Shown here piece after piece: positions 1-9,632 of a stretch of DNA of 22,831 bases (within the stretch, counting starts at the first letter, position 1; every line of letters begins with the position of its first letter). Origin of the DNA: Sphingomonadales bacterium (lineage in GTDB: Bacteria; Pseudomonadota; Alphaproteobacteria; Sphingomonadales; Sphingomonadaceae). The DNA lies in NCBI GenBank assembly GCA_004292705.1, contig RDXA01000420.1, positions 1-22,831 on the forward strand, in the 5' to 3' direction. The notes below the pieces were generated by a model. That model saw only the letters and a list, made by a program, of their open reading frames with translations, did not search any database and was not told the DNA's origin. Made by a program: the position numbers and the translations under genes.

Positions 1-6
1 AGCAGT

Positions 7-31
7 CCTTCGACAGGCTCAAGACGAACGG
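7..31. repeat. Short dispersed intergenic repeat (sphingomonad type)
   Basis: A 25-base element that begins CCTTCGACAGGCTC and ends GACGAACGG lies just past the end of the outer-membrane factor gene. Its ends (TTCG and CGAA) can pair, giving a weak hairpin. From memory, close variants of this element occur in many copies between genes of sphingomonads and some other proteobacteria. Only one copy is visible here, so its repeated nature is inferred. It may serve as a 3' end or spacer for the exporter operon. Confidence 0.5.
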
Positions 32-38
32 TGTTCGC

Positions 39-1448
39 TTATTGGCTGCTTACCTCGCCGCCCAGCGCCTGCCACAGCACGATCCGGGCGCGGGCGGCAC
101 GGCCCATTGCTGCTGCTGCGCGTTCCCCGCTGGCGTCAGCCGCCCGGCGGGCTTCGAGCACTTCAAGAAAGCTGGCGAGGCCTGCGCGGTAGCGGGTTTC
201 GGCAAGGCTGGCGGCGCGGGTGAGCTGGTCGCGCTCCGCGATTGACAGCCGCGCTTCGGCATCGGCAGCCGCGACAACGCCATAGGCCGCCTCGGCATCG
301 CCCAGCGCCGTGAACACTGCGCCGCGATAGGCAGCAAAGGCTGCGCGCTTGTCGGCCGCCGCGGCGTCGATCCCCGCGCCGACCCGCCCGAAGTCGAGCA
401 GCGGCCCGGCGATCCCGGCGGTCAGCGTGCCGATCACGGAATCGTTGAAGAAGTCCTCCGGATCGAATGCCAGCAGTCCGATCACGCCCGAAAGCGTGAT
501 GCGCGGAAAGCGCGCCCGGGCGGCAGCGGCCAGATCGGCGTCGCTTGCAGCAAGGTTTGCGGCGGCGGCGGCGACATCGGGGCGGTTGGCAAGGAGGTCG
601 GAGGGGAGGGAGGCCGGGGCTGGCGCAGGGGCGAGTGCCGGGGCCGGCATTGCCAGCGCCGCGCGCACGCTGTCGGCGTTCTGACCGGTCAGCGTCACCA
701 GCCGCCCGATGAGGCGCGCTCGCTCGCTGTCCAGCGCGGCGAGGCGTACGGCTGACGAACTGGCAGTCGCATCGGCCCGTACACGGTCAAAACCGGGAGC
801 AATCCCCGCATCTTCCCGCACTTTCGCAAGGCTCGCGAGCTGGCGTGCAGCGGCTGCATCGGCCTCGATCGCGGCGGCGCGCGCGTCGAGCACACGCCAG
901 TCGGTGATGCTGGCGGCGATCTCGGCGAGGAGGGTCAGCCGCACACCTTGCGCCTGCGCGGTCGCTGCGTCGATCCGGGCGAGAGCGGCGCGTTCCTCGG
1001 CTTTCAGGCGGCCGAAGATGTCCAGATCCCAGCTCGCGGTGATGTCGGCACCATAGGAGGTCTGTTCACGCGGGATGAAGCCCTGCTGCCCCGCCTGCCC
1101 GAACTGTGCGGGGTTGATCCGGTTGCGGGTTACGTCGGCGCCGGCCCCAATGTTGGGCAGCCGCTCGGCCCCGGCGCGGCGGGCTCCGGCGCGGGCGCTT
1201 TCGATGCGCGCAGCGGCCTCCGATAGGCTAGGTGCTTCGGCCAGCGCGGCGGCAGACAGCGCCCGCCAGGCCGGATCATCGCCCGGCATCAGCGCCGCAA
1301 GGGCTGCGCTCGTCCCTGCGTCGGGAGCGAAGAAGAAGGCAGGCGGCAGGTCAGGCGTCGGCGTCGCGATTTCGGGCGCGGGCTGCAACGCACAGCCAGC
1401 CAGACATAATGACAGCGCGGCGCTGGCGAAGAGCGAGGAGCGGCGCAT
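39..1448 (-). CDS. NodT-family outer-membrane efflux lipoprotein (TolC-like)
   Basis: A 469-residue outer-membrane factor of the NodT/OEP family, forming the outer-membrane channel of a tripartite exporter. The N-terminus is a lipoprotein signal with the lipobox LAGC, so Cys19 should be lipidated. Two long alanine-rich helical repeats follow, typical of the alpha-helical barrel. The length matches the family, and motifs such as 'LANRPDVAAAAANLAASDADL' near the middle and 'RYRAGLASFLEVLEARR' near the C-terminus are characteristic. It is the last gene of the exporter operon and starts 4 bases after the adaptor stop codon, which implies translational coupling. DevBCA-type ABC exporters often borrow a distant TolC, so a dedicated channel in the same operon is informative. 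Cargo is not deducible. Confidence 0.93.
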   Translation of the reverse strand: MRRSSLFASAALSLCLAGCALQPAPEIATPTPDLPPAFFFAPDAGTSAALAALMPGDDPAWRALSAAALAEAPSLSEAAARIESARAGARRAGAERLPNIGAGADVTRNRINPAQFGQAGQQGFIPREQTSYGADITASWDLDIFGRLKAEERAALARIDAATAQAQGVRLTLLAEIAASITDWRVLDARAAAIEADAAAARQLASLAKVREDAGIAPGFDRVRADATASSSAVRLAALDSERARLIGRLVTLTGQNADSVRAALAMPAPALAPAPAPASLPSDLLANRPDVAAAAANLAASDADLAAAARARFPRITLSGVIGLLAFDPEDFFNDSVIGTLTAGIAGPLLDFGRVGAGIDAAAADKRAAFAAYRGAVFTALGDAEAAYGVVAAADAEARLSIAERDQLTRAASLAETRYRAGLASFLEVLEARRAADASGERAAAAMGRAARARIVLWQALGGEVSSQ

Positions 1449-1452
1449 GGCG

Positions 1453-2436
1453 CTATTGCTCTCCCTTCGCCGCAGCGGCCTTGGCCGGAATGAACGCGTC
1501 GATCTGCTGTCCGACGCGGAAAGCGTCGCTGGGCGGCAGAGCGTAAATCAGCTGAAGCACGCGCACGTCGACCCGTTCCGCTGCCGAGTTGGTGAGTGAC
1601 CGCTTGGGCACGACCTGTGGTTCTGCGCGCACGAAGGTAGCCTCGACATGCAGTTCTGCAGCGCCGCGTGGGGAAATAACGGCCGGCTGGCCGAGCGCCA
1701 CGCGGGCGACCTCGTTCTCGTCAATATCGACGCGCACGTGCAGCGGGTTGGTTTCGCCCATTTGCATGAAGGGCTGGGCATTGCCGCCGCCCTGCGTGGC
1801 GACGAATTCCCCGGGGCGGATGTTGACAGCAAGGATCTCGCCCGCAATCGGCGCGCGGATGACGAGGCGTTCAATTTCGGTGCGTGCGGCATCGGCCGCC
1901 GACGAAGCGGCGGCAAGACGCGCGCGGGCAAGGCCGAGACGGCTGGTCGCTGCGGCTTCCTCACCCTCTGCCCGGATCACTTCGGCCCTGCTGACTGCGG
2001 CGGGGTCGGCAAGCTTGCGATAGAGATCAAGCTGCTGGCGCGCTGTCTTCTGCGCCGCGCTCGCCTCGGCAATCGATGCGCGCGCTTCGGCAATTGCGGC
2101 ATTGGCCTGGTCGAGCTGCGCGCGGGCGGCGCGGGCATCGACCAGGAACAATACATCGCCCTTGGCCACCCGGTCGCCCGGACGGACGCGGACTTCGGTC
2201 ACCAGACCCGACAGCGCCGAGCCGATATCGATCACCTCGCTGGCCGGTTCGACGATCCCAGCCCCTGCCACCCGCGGGGCGTTGGCGAGTTTGCCGACAG
2301 CCTTGGGCGGCTGCTCGGCAGGCTCGTTGGTCGAACGATCCGGCAGGCCGAAAAAGATCAGCCAGGCGGCAAAGATGACGCCGATCAGCGCGGCGATCGG
2401 CAGGATCTGGCGGGCAAAGCTTACATTGCGCAGCAT
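1453..2436 (-). CDS. Periplasmic adaptor of ABC exporter (HlyD/DevB-like membrane fusion protein)
   Basis: A 327-residue membrane fusion protein. Residues about 10-30 form a single N-terminal membrane anchor (ILPIAALIGVIFAAWLIFFG). Next comes the first half of a biotinyl-lipoyl-like domain (SALSGLVTEVRVRPGDRVAK), then a long alanine-rich helical hairpin, then the second lipoyl half (LVIRAPIAGEILAVNIRPGE) and a beta-barrel region. This is the HlyD/DevB architecture. The protein should bridge the inner-membrane ABC permease and the outer-membrane channel. It lies 45 bases downstream of the ATPase gene and 4 bases upstream of the channel gene. The ATG at 2436 gives a normal membrane anchor, which supports this start. 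Confidence 0.93.
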   Translation of the reverse strand: MLRNVSFARQILPIAALIGVIFAAWLIFFGLPDRSTNEPAEQPPKAVGKLANAPRVAGAGIVEPASEVIDIGSALSGLVTEVRVRPGDRVAKGDVLFLVDARAARAQLDQANAAIAEARASIAEASAAQKTARQQLDLYRKLADPAAVSRAEVIRAEGEEAAATSRLGLARARLAAASSAADAARTEIERLVIRAPIAGEILAVNIRPGEFVATQGGGNAQPFMQMGETNPLHVRVDIDENEVARVALGQPAVISPRGAAELHVEATFVRAEPQVVPKRSLTNSAAERVDVRVLQLIYALPPSDAFRVGQQIDAFIPAKAAAAKGEQ

Positions 2437-2481
2437 GATGTCCTCGGCGGGTTCGGAGGGGAGAGGGTTGCGGAGCGGCGA

Positions 2482-3213
2482 TCAGTGGCCATCGGGCATT
2501 TCCTTGCCGTCATGGGTGATGCGCCCGTCTTCGAGCACGATGATCCGGTCAGCCAGATCGAAGATGCGGTTGTCGTGGGTCACGATGATGCAGGCGCGGT
2601 CAGGGGCGACCGCGACTTCGCGCAGCAGGTCCATGACGCGGCGACCTGACGAGGCATCGAGCGCGGCGGTCGGTTCGTCACACACCACGAGGCGCGGTTC
2701 GTGCACCAACGCGCGGGCGATGGCGACGCGCTGCTGCTGGCCGCCTGAAAGCTGACGCGGCAGCTTGTCGGCCTGATTGCCGATATTGAGCTTGTCGAGC
2801 AACACCTTGGCCCGCTCGCGCGCTTCATCATGCGGGACGCCTTGCGCAATCAGCGGCACAGCAGCGTTGCTGGCGACGTCGATCGAGGGGATCAGATTGT
2901 ACTGCTGGAAGATGAAGCCGATGTTCTTGAGGCGGAAGTTGACGAGTTCGGTGTCCGACAGCTTGTAGATGTCGGTGCCGAAGACCCTCACCTCACCCTC
3001 TGTCGGCCAAAGGATGCCGCACATGATCGAGATGAGGGTCGTCTTGCCCGATCCGCTTTCTCCGACGACATAGGTGAGCTCGCCCGGGCGGATGTCGGTG
3101 TCGATGCCGTGGAGCACGCGGATGGTGCTCTGCCCGGCTTCGAAATCGCGGGTGATGCTGCGCGCACAGATCGCTGCTTCGGGGGCGCAGCCGCCGATTG
3201 CTCTGGTGTCCAT
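2482..3213 (-). CDS. ABC exporter ATP-binding protein (DevA/LolD/MacB-type)
   Basis: A 243-residue ABC ATPase. Visible motifs are Walker A GESGSGKTT (51-59), the Q-loop glutamine near 103 (FQQYNLIPS), signature LSGGQQQR (155-162), Walker B LVVCDEP (175-181) with its glutamate, and the H-loop His213 (VTHDNR). It should energise the permease encoded just upstream. I chose ATG 3213 because it lies 15 bases past the permease stop, is preceded by a GGGGGCGAG ribosome-binding site, and gives the family's usual length. The frame is open further upstream, but that part is permease DNA read in another frame. It groups by sequence with DevA/MacB-type ATPases, which pair with FtsX-like permeases. Confidence 0.95.
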   Translation of the reverse strand: MDTRAIGGCAPEAAICARSITRDFEAGQSTIRVLHGIDTDIRPGELTYVVGESGSGKTTLISIMCGILWPTEGEVRVFGTDIYKLSDTELVNFRLKNIGFIFQQYNLIPSIDVASNAAVPLIAQGVPHDEARERAKVLLDKLNIGNQADKLPRQLSGGQQQRVAIARALVHEPRLVVCDEPTAALDASSGRRVMDLLREVAVAPDRACIIVTHDNRIFDLADRIIVLEDGRITHDGKEMPDGH

Positions 3214-3227
3214 GATCTCGCCCCCGC

Positions 3228-4364
3228 TCACCTGAACACCGAAGCCGGCTCGGTCTTGAGCACGCTGCGGATCGCAATCAGCCCGGTGATGGCGAGGATC
3301 ACCACCACGGCGACAAGGCTGATCAGCGGGATCTGCCAAGGGATATAGAAGCCCTTGAAGAAAGGATTGGCGCTGAACCCCTTGATGAAGGCGACCGTGC
3401 CGGCGACACCGAGCGCGTAGCCGATCATGCCCACCATCCCGGCCTGCACTGCGACCATCTGCATGATCTTGGCATTGGTGACGCCAATCGCCTTCAGGGC
3501 ACCGAACTGCTTGATATTGTCGCGCAGGAACAGGCTGAAGGTGAGGCCCACGATCGCGATCCCGACCACAAAGCCGAGGAACACGGTGATGCCGAAATTG
3601 GTCGGGATACCGGTGTTCTCGATGATGAAGTTGACGCCGGCGCGCGAGAATTCCTTGCGGGTTTCGGCCTTGAGCCCGGTTTCGGCCTCGATCCGTGCGG
3701 CGACGCCCTCGGCGGTCTCGCCCTCGCTCACGCCGACCAGCACGAAGGACAGGCGGTTGCGGGTGCCGGGAACGAAATTGAGTGCGTTGGAATAGCGGGT
3801 GTAGAGCACCACTGTGCTGGTGAAGCTGGGGATCGCATCGGCAATGCCCCGGATCACGGCGCGCTGATCATTCAGCTCGAGCCTCTCGCCGATCGGGCTG
3901 GCCCCGTTGGAGAACAGGCGGGTGACACCGACATCGTCGATTACCACGCTGTCGGGTGCAAACAGTACGGCTTTGTCGCCCTCGGCCATGCGCTTGGGCA
4001 GGCCGATCAATGTCGCGTCGTCGACCCCGACGATCCCGACGCCTTCAAGATCGCCGTCCTTGGTGCGGACATTGGCCTGCGCCCGCAGATGCGGCACGGC
4101 CCATTCCACGCCGGGCACCGAGCGGACCCTGTCCAGCGCGGTGCCCGGCATGGCATAGCTGACATCGGTCGTCCGGCTGACCGGATCCATCACCCACACC
4201 TCGGCCTCGGGTGCGTTATAGACCCCGCTTGCGCCGCGTTCGACGAGGTTGACGAAGATCGTCATCTGCTGGGTGATGAGCAGGGTCGAAAAGCCAATAC
4301 CAAACAACAGCCCATAGAACTTCTGGGCATCCCCGGTGAGCATCCTGATGGCAATCCAGAGCAA
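3228..4364 (-). CDS. ABC exporter permease, DevC/FtsX-like
   Basis: A 378-residue permease with the MacB/FtsX topology: one N-terminal membrane segment (about 18-38), a large periplasmic domain (about 45-250), then three segments (about 258-280, 304-329 and 345-367). The cytoplasmic loop 'RDNIKQFGALKAIGVTNAKI' after the second segment is the FtsX-type coupling loop. The start is TTG at 4364, preceded by an AAAGG ribosome-binding site about 10 bases upstream. The first ATG, seven codons later, would remove the conserved 'LWIAIRML' beginning. It is the first gene of the operon and diverges from the tetR gene across 97 bases containing operator-like palindromes. DevBCA relatives export glycolipids or other hydrophobic compounds; the cargo here is unknown. 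Confidence 0.92.
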   Translation of the reverse strand: MLWIAIRMLTGDAQKFYGLLFGIGFSTLLITQQMTIFVNLVERGASGVYNAPEAEVWVMDPVSRTTDVSYAMPGTALDRVRSVPGVEWAVPHLRAQANVRTKDGDLEGVGIVGVDDATLIGLPKRMAEGDKAVLFAPDSVVIDDVGVTRLFSNGASPIGERLELNDQRAVIRGIADAIPSFTSTVVLYTRYSNALNFVPGTRNRLSFVLVGVSEGETAEGVAARIEAETGLKAETRKEFSRAGVNFIIENTGIPTNFGITVFLGFVVGIAIVGLTFSLFLRDNIKQFGALKAIGVTNAKIMQMVAVQAGMVGMIGYALGVAGTVAFIKGFSANPFFKGFYIPWQIPLISLVAVVVILAITGLIAIRSVLKTEPASVFR

Positions 4365-4413
4365 CGGCTTGGCACCTTTACGAGCGGAGAGGGTTGCACG
4401 TGGCGGCGATTCG

Positions 4414-4459
4414 GTTCACCATTAGTGAACGCCAGCGTTTAACTGAACGGAGCCGTTCA
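4414..4459. promoter_or_regulatory. Paired operator-like inverted repeats between exporter operon and tetR
   Basis: Two inverted repeats lie in the 97-base divergent gap. Box 1 is GTTCAC-5-GTGAAC (4414-4430). Box 2 is TGAACGG-AG-CCGTTCA (4444-4459), a perfect 7-base dyad. Their half-sites are the same (GTTCAC/GTGAAC), and their centres are about 29-30 bases apart, close to three helical turns. Box 2 ends two bases before the TTG start of tetR and contains its likely GGAG ribosome-binding site. Dyads of this kind are typical TetR operators, so the divergent regulator probably represses both itself and the exporter. Exact promoter elements are not clear. Confidence 0.7.
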
Positions 4460-4461
4460 CT

Positions 4462-5136
4462 TTGTCAATCTGCGGTTCATCCGCCACGGAAAAAAACACA
4501 GGTCGCCGCAAGGCAGGCCGCCCGCTTGATGCGGCCAAGCGTGCCACCATCGTCGAGACGGCGGCGCATCATTTTTTTCATCATGGCTATGCCGCTACGG
4601 CGATCGAGCAGGTTGCCGCCGATGCGGGCGTGTCCAAGGTCACGATCTACAACCAGTTCGGAGACAAGCGCGCGCTGTTTGTCGCTGCGGTGGAATGCGA
4701 ATGCGAGAAGATGCGCGGGCATTTTTCGATGGATGCCATGCCGCAAGGGACGATCCGAGAGCGGCTCACCGCCATCGGCGAGGCGATTTTTGCTTTTCTC
4801 TTCCGCCCGGAAATGATCCAGTTTGAGCGGCGCATCGCTGCCGAAACGGAAGCCGATCCTGCCATCGGCGCAGCTTTTCTCGAAGCCGGACCATGGCGGA
4901 TGAAGCAGGGCTTCGGTGCCTGGCTCGCGCGGGCGAATGTGGCAGGCGAGCTGCATATCGCCGACCCGCTGCTTGCTGCCGAGCAATTTGTGTCGCTGTG
5001 CAAGGGCATGGGCGATCTCGAACGCCGCTTTGGCGCCGAAGTCACGCCTGAACAACGCGACCGGCGCATTATCGGCGCGGTCGAATTGTTCCTGGCCGCT
5101 TATGGCAATCAACGCTCATCCGGACACCATCGATAA
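4462..5136 (+). CDS. TetR/AcrR-family transcriptional regulator
   Basis: A 224-residue TetR-family repressor. The DNA-binding domain is at about 27-72 (ATIVETAAHHFFHHGYAATAIEQ... VSKVTIYNQFGDKRALF), with the helix-turn-helix at about 44-68. The C-terminal part is a variable ligand-binding domain of the AcrR type ('TEADPAIGAAFLEAGPWRMKQGFGAWLARA'). The start must be TTG 4462: an in-frame TGA lies at 4444, no ATG or GTG falls between them, and no other start precedes the HTH domain. The likely ribosome-binding site GGAG (4449-4452) sits inside a palindromic operator. The gene diverges from the exporter operon, so it is probably that operon's drug- or lipid-responsive repressor. The ligand is unknown. 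Confidence 0.92.
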   Translation: MSICGSSATEKNTGRRKAGRPLDAAKRATIVETAAHHFFHHGYAATAIEQVAADAGVSKVTIYNQFGDKRALFVAAVECECEKMRGHFSMDAMPQGTIRERLTAIGEAIFAFLFRPEMIQFERRIAAETEADPAIGAAFLEAGPWRMKQGFGAWLARANVAGELHIADPLLAAEQFVSLCKGMGDLERRFGAEVTPEQRDRRIIGAVELFLAAYGNQRSSGHHR

Positions 5137-5168
5137 TTCGCATCACCGTGTTCGAAAATTAGCATCAC
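5135..5168 (+). repeat. Direct repeat AATTnGCATCAC upstream of ftsH
   Basis: The 12-base motif AATTnGCATCAC occurs at 5135-5146 and again at 5157-5168, differing only at the fifth base. The copies are 22 bases apart, about two helical turns, and lie 20 to 50 bases upstream of the ftsH promoter candidate. This could be an activator or repressor site. The first copy overlaps the last codons of tetR. No known regulator motif is recognised. Confidence 0.4.
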
Positions 5169-5187
5169 GCATGGTCTGGCGCATTAT

Positions 5188-5216
5188 CTTGCCATTCAGC
5201 CTCATCGTCCTACATT
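5188..5216 (+). promoter_or_regulatory. Candidate ftsH promoter
   Basis: TTGCCA (5189-5194) and TACATT (5211-5216) are separated by 16 bases and fit a housekeeping sigma promoter. The same DNA also reads CTTGCC-15-CCTACATT, which resembles a heat-shock (RpoH) promoter. ftsH is a known RpoH target in several proteobacteria, so either reading is reasonable. An AAAGGAA ribosome-binding site follows at about 5225-5231. Confidence 0.45.
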
Positions 5217-5242
5217 GTGGCTGACGAAAGGAACTTCCCGCG

Positions 5243-7204
<1,962 letters not shown>

Positions 7205-7223
7205 ACCTTTCGCCATCAGCAAG

Positions 7224-7257
7224 AAGGGCGCTGGATGCATGTCCGGCGCCCTTTTTT
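7224..7257 (+). terminator. Rho-independent terminator of ftsH
   Basis: A 12-base stem (AAGGGCGCTGGA at 7224-7235 with TCCGGCGCCCTT at 7242-7253, including one T-G wobble) encloses the loop TGCATG. It runs into TTTTTT (7252-7257). It starts 20 bases after the ftsH stop codon, so ftsH is probably transcribed alone. Confidence 0.92.
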
Positions 7258-7335
7258 GTTGCTGTCAGCGTGGGTTAAGCTGGCCCGCGCAATTTTGTAC
7301 GGCTCGGGTCGGATCAAGGCACAAGGCATAATCGG

Positions 7336-7736
7336 ATGTTGCGAATCATGGCTCTGGCGTTGCTCGGCGGCGCGCTGGTGATGTCAGCGGCAAGCGCGGC
7401 TGAGCCCGCGCCTGCGGCCTCCGCTACCCCTGCCGCCCGCGTTGCCATCGTCCCCTCGCCCGATATGACCGTTGCAGCCTTTCTTGCGCGGGTCGTTCCC
7501 CGGAAGCTGGCGAGCTGTTCGGTGCCATCTCCACGGTCGGCAAGGCTTACCGCCAGACCCTTGCTGACCGGCTCGCCGCCGGGCAGCCGGTCGAAGCGTG
7601 CCTCCCGCCCGAGGCCGAGATCGACAGCGATGTCTTGTTCGCCCATCTGGCAGGCTTCACGCCGGAAGCCGCCGCACGCACCACAATCCGCGAGGCATTT
7701 TCCCAGCTTGTGCGCCAGCGGTTCCCGTGCGGTTGA
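7336..7736 (+). pseudogene. Frameshifted gene for a small secreted protein of unknown function
   Basis: The first frame gives a signal peptide (MLRIMALALLGGALVMSAASAA) and a stretch ending 'DMTVAAFLAR' near 7490. From about 7497 the coding signal continues in another frame: 'SPEAGELFGAISTVGKAYRQ', then 'VEACLPPEAEIDSDVLFAHL', ending 'QLVRQRFPCG' at the TGA 7734-7736. Both halves have the local codon bias. Joined, they resemble an uncharacterised alphaproteobacterial periplasmic family with an N-terminal 'MTVA-FL' motif, a mid-protein 'KAYR' and a C-terminal 'RFPC'. Comparison with my memory of that family suggests a few residues are missing at the junction, so a small out-of-frame deletion is likelier than a one-base error. 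The Rap1a/Tai immunity family also ends in FPC, but the likeness is weak. The stop abuts the convergent parA-like gene. Confidence 0.7.
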
Positions 7737-8489
7737 TCAGGCCAGTTCTGGCGCGTCGGCGATCCGGGCCAGTTTGCGCTCGATCCCGTCCCAAAGTCGC
7801 ATGAAGGCGAGCGCGGCAGGCGTGCGCGGCGCAAAAGTGCCGATCGGACGGCGCTGCACCGCGCATTGCTCAAGGTTGCTGACCATCGGAATCGCCGGCC
7901 AGGCCGGGTTCGCTGCAAGAGCCTCCTGATGGAGCGAGCGGCGCCGGTCCATCATCGAATAGACCGGCAGAATCGGGGGCGGCCGCTTGGTATGACGGCG
8001 GATCTCCTCGACCACATGGTCCAGCGCGCGTGCTGATAGCGGCGAAGGCGGCAAAGGCACAATCACCAACGTGGCGGCGCGCATAACCTGTGCGCTCAGT
8101 TCGTTTAGCATTGGCGGACAATCAAGGATCAGCCGGTCATAGCATCGCACCAATTGCCTGCTTAACGTGGCGATACGGTGCCGCTGGCCCATCCGCAGCA
8201 GCATTGAATCCAGCTCGCGCAGGCTGGTGTCTGCGGGGAGCAGGTCAAGCCCGGGATAGCTGCTCTGCTGGATCAGGGTAGAGGCTGGAACATCGCCTGC
8301 GAACAGGCTGCGCGCCTGCCGTCTGCGCTGCGGCTCGAGCGCAAACATGAAGCCAGCGCCGTCCGCCGGATCAAGATCCCACAGCAACGTGCGGCGCAAC
8401 GATATCTGCGCGGAGCACCAGCCAAGATTGGCGGCGATGGTTGTCTTTCCGACCCCGCCCTTCGAACTGTAAACCGCGATGACTGCCAT
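7737..8489 (-). CDS. ParA/MinD-family ATPase, copy 1
   Basis: A 250-residue deviant-Walker ATPase. The N-terminal KGGVGKTT (10-17) carries the signature lysine. 'LLWDLDPADG' is the Walker A' region and 'RLILDCPPMLNELSAQV' the Walker B-like region. Such proteins dimerise on ATP and position DNA or protein cargo. No parB gene or parS-like site is visible. It is a clear paralogue of the gene at 9693-10424, sharing runs such as LVIVPLPPSPLSAR, LNELSAQV and GLDLLPAD. It lies 67 bases downstream of the DUF3667 gene on the same strand and may be co-transcribed with it. It ends directly against the frameshifted gene. Charged residues replace conserved hydrophobic ones in places, so this copy looks more diverged than copy 2. 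Its role is unknown. Confidence 0.9.
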   Translation of the reverse strand: MAVIAVYSSKGGVGKTTIAANLGWCSAQISLRRTLLWDLDPADGAGFMFALEPQRRRQARSLFAGDVPASTLIQQSSYPGLDLLPADTSLRELDSMLLRMGQRHRIATLSRQLVRCYDRLILDCPPMLNELSAQVMRAATLVIVPLPPSPLSARALDHVVEEIRRHTKRPPPILPVYSMMDRRRSLHQEALAANPAWPAIPMVSNLEQCAVQRRPIGTFAPRTPAALAFMRLWDGIERKLARIADAPELA

Positions 8490-8556
8490 GATGCTGACAG
8501 AACGGCTCGGCTGGTCTTATTATTCCGGCACAGCACACGCGGGTATGCCGCGCTAT

Positions 8557-9600
8557 TCAAAACGCGCCCAGCACTCCCAGGATCAGCAGGAATATCATCA
8601 GCACGATCTGGCTGCAAAACAGCAGGATCAGGAACCGCCAGAAGGCTGAAAAGCGCGACAGACCATAGGCATGGCGCAGCTGTTTGTAGAGGTGCAACGG
8701 CGCGGCGACAAAGAACAGCAGCGCCGCCCAGCCGCTGCCTCCGGGGATCGTGCTGAGCAACGACATGACGATGAACAGCAGCGACATGAAGCTCAGGGAA
8801 TAGGTGACAAATATCGCGTGGTCATAGGCCTTGAACTGCCGGCGCCAGGCGAACATCAGCCACAGGAACGGAACCGACAGCGGGATCAGCAACCAGCTGA
8901 ATTTGTAGCCATTCGATTGCAGCTTGTAGAGCATCAGGCTGGGGTTCTTCTTCCATTTTCCGATGATCCCCTCATCCAGCCACGTGATCCCGGTGGCGGT
9001 GAACGCGGTGCTTTCGGCCCGGTCACTATTTCCCAGAATGCGGCGCAGGATCGTCAGCTCACCGTCGATCGCTTCGCGGCGCGGTTCTGCCTTTGCTAGA
9101 CCGTCGCGTTCCTTTTCGAGCGCCGTTATCTGCTCCTGGATGTTGGTCTGGAACACCGACGCGCCGCTCGCGCTGTCGCTGAAACCGGTCCCGAGATCGG
9201 TCGGTGCGGATATGCCAACCATCTGAAATACAGCGAACATTGCAAAGACGGTGAACAGGAACATCGCCATCGGGCTGACGAATTTCGCGCGTTCGCCTGC
9301 GATGTAGCGGCGGGTCAATTCACCCGGTTTGAAGGTCAGCAGCGGCAGGGTCTCCCACAGCTTGCCGTCGAGGTGGAGCACGCCGTGCATGATGTCGTGC
9401 CCGATGGCGGCGAGGCTGCGGTGGATATGGGCTTTCTGGCCGCATTCCGGACAGAAATGGCCTTGGAAGATGGTGCCGCAGTTGGCGCAGGTGGCGGCTT
9501 CCGCGACATGTGCGCCAGCCGCGCCAGCGCCCGGTTCCACTGCCCGCCCGAGCAGCGCGCCTTCGATTACCGTCCCGATGCTGTCGCCCAATCCGCTCAT
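8557..9600 (-). CDS. DUF3667-type membrane protein with N-terminal zinc ribbon
   Basis: A 347-residue membrane protein. A zinc ribbon is formed by C38xxC41 and C50xxC53 (CANC...CPEC). The segment 'HLDGKLWETLPLLTFKPGEL' then 'RRYIAGERAKFVSPMAMFLF' is the hallmark of DUF3667, a family without established function. Membrane segments are at about 110-129, 234-251, 263-284, 288-304 and 320-346. Residues about 154-190 (QITALEKERDGLAKAEPRRE) look like a short coiled coil in the loop between the first two segments. The ATG at 9600 has a good GAAGGGG ribosome-binding site. It lies between two ParA-like paralogues on the same strand, so a functional link with them is possible but not shown. Confidence 0.88.
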   Translation of the reverse strand: MSGLGDSIGTVIEGALLGRAVEPGAGAAGAHVAEAATCANCGTIFQGHFCPECGQKAHIHRSLAAIGHDIMHGVLHLDGKLWETLPLLTFKPGELTRRYIAGERAKFVSPMAMFLFTVFAMFAVFQMVGISAPTDLGTGFSDSASGASVFQTNIQEQITALEKERDGLAKAEPRREAIDGELTILRRILGNSDRAESTAFTATGITWLDEGIIGKWKKNPSLMLYKLQSNGYKFSWLLIPLSVPFLWLMFAWRRQFKAYDHAIFVTYSLSFMSLLFIVMSLLSTIPGGSGWAALLFFVAAPLHLYKQLRHAYGLSRFSAFWRFLILLFCSQIVLMIFLLILGVLGAF

Positions 9601-9632
9601 CGCTCGCGCCCCTTCGGCAGAGTATGTCGCTG

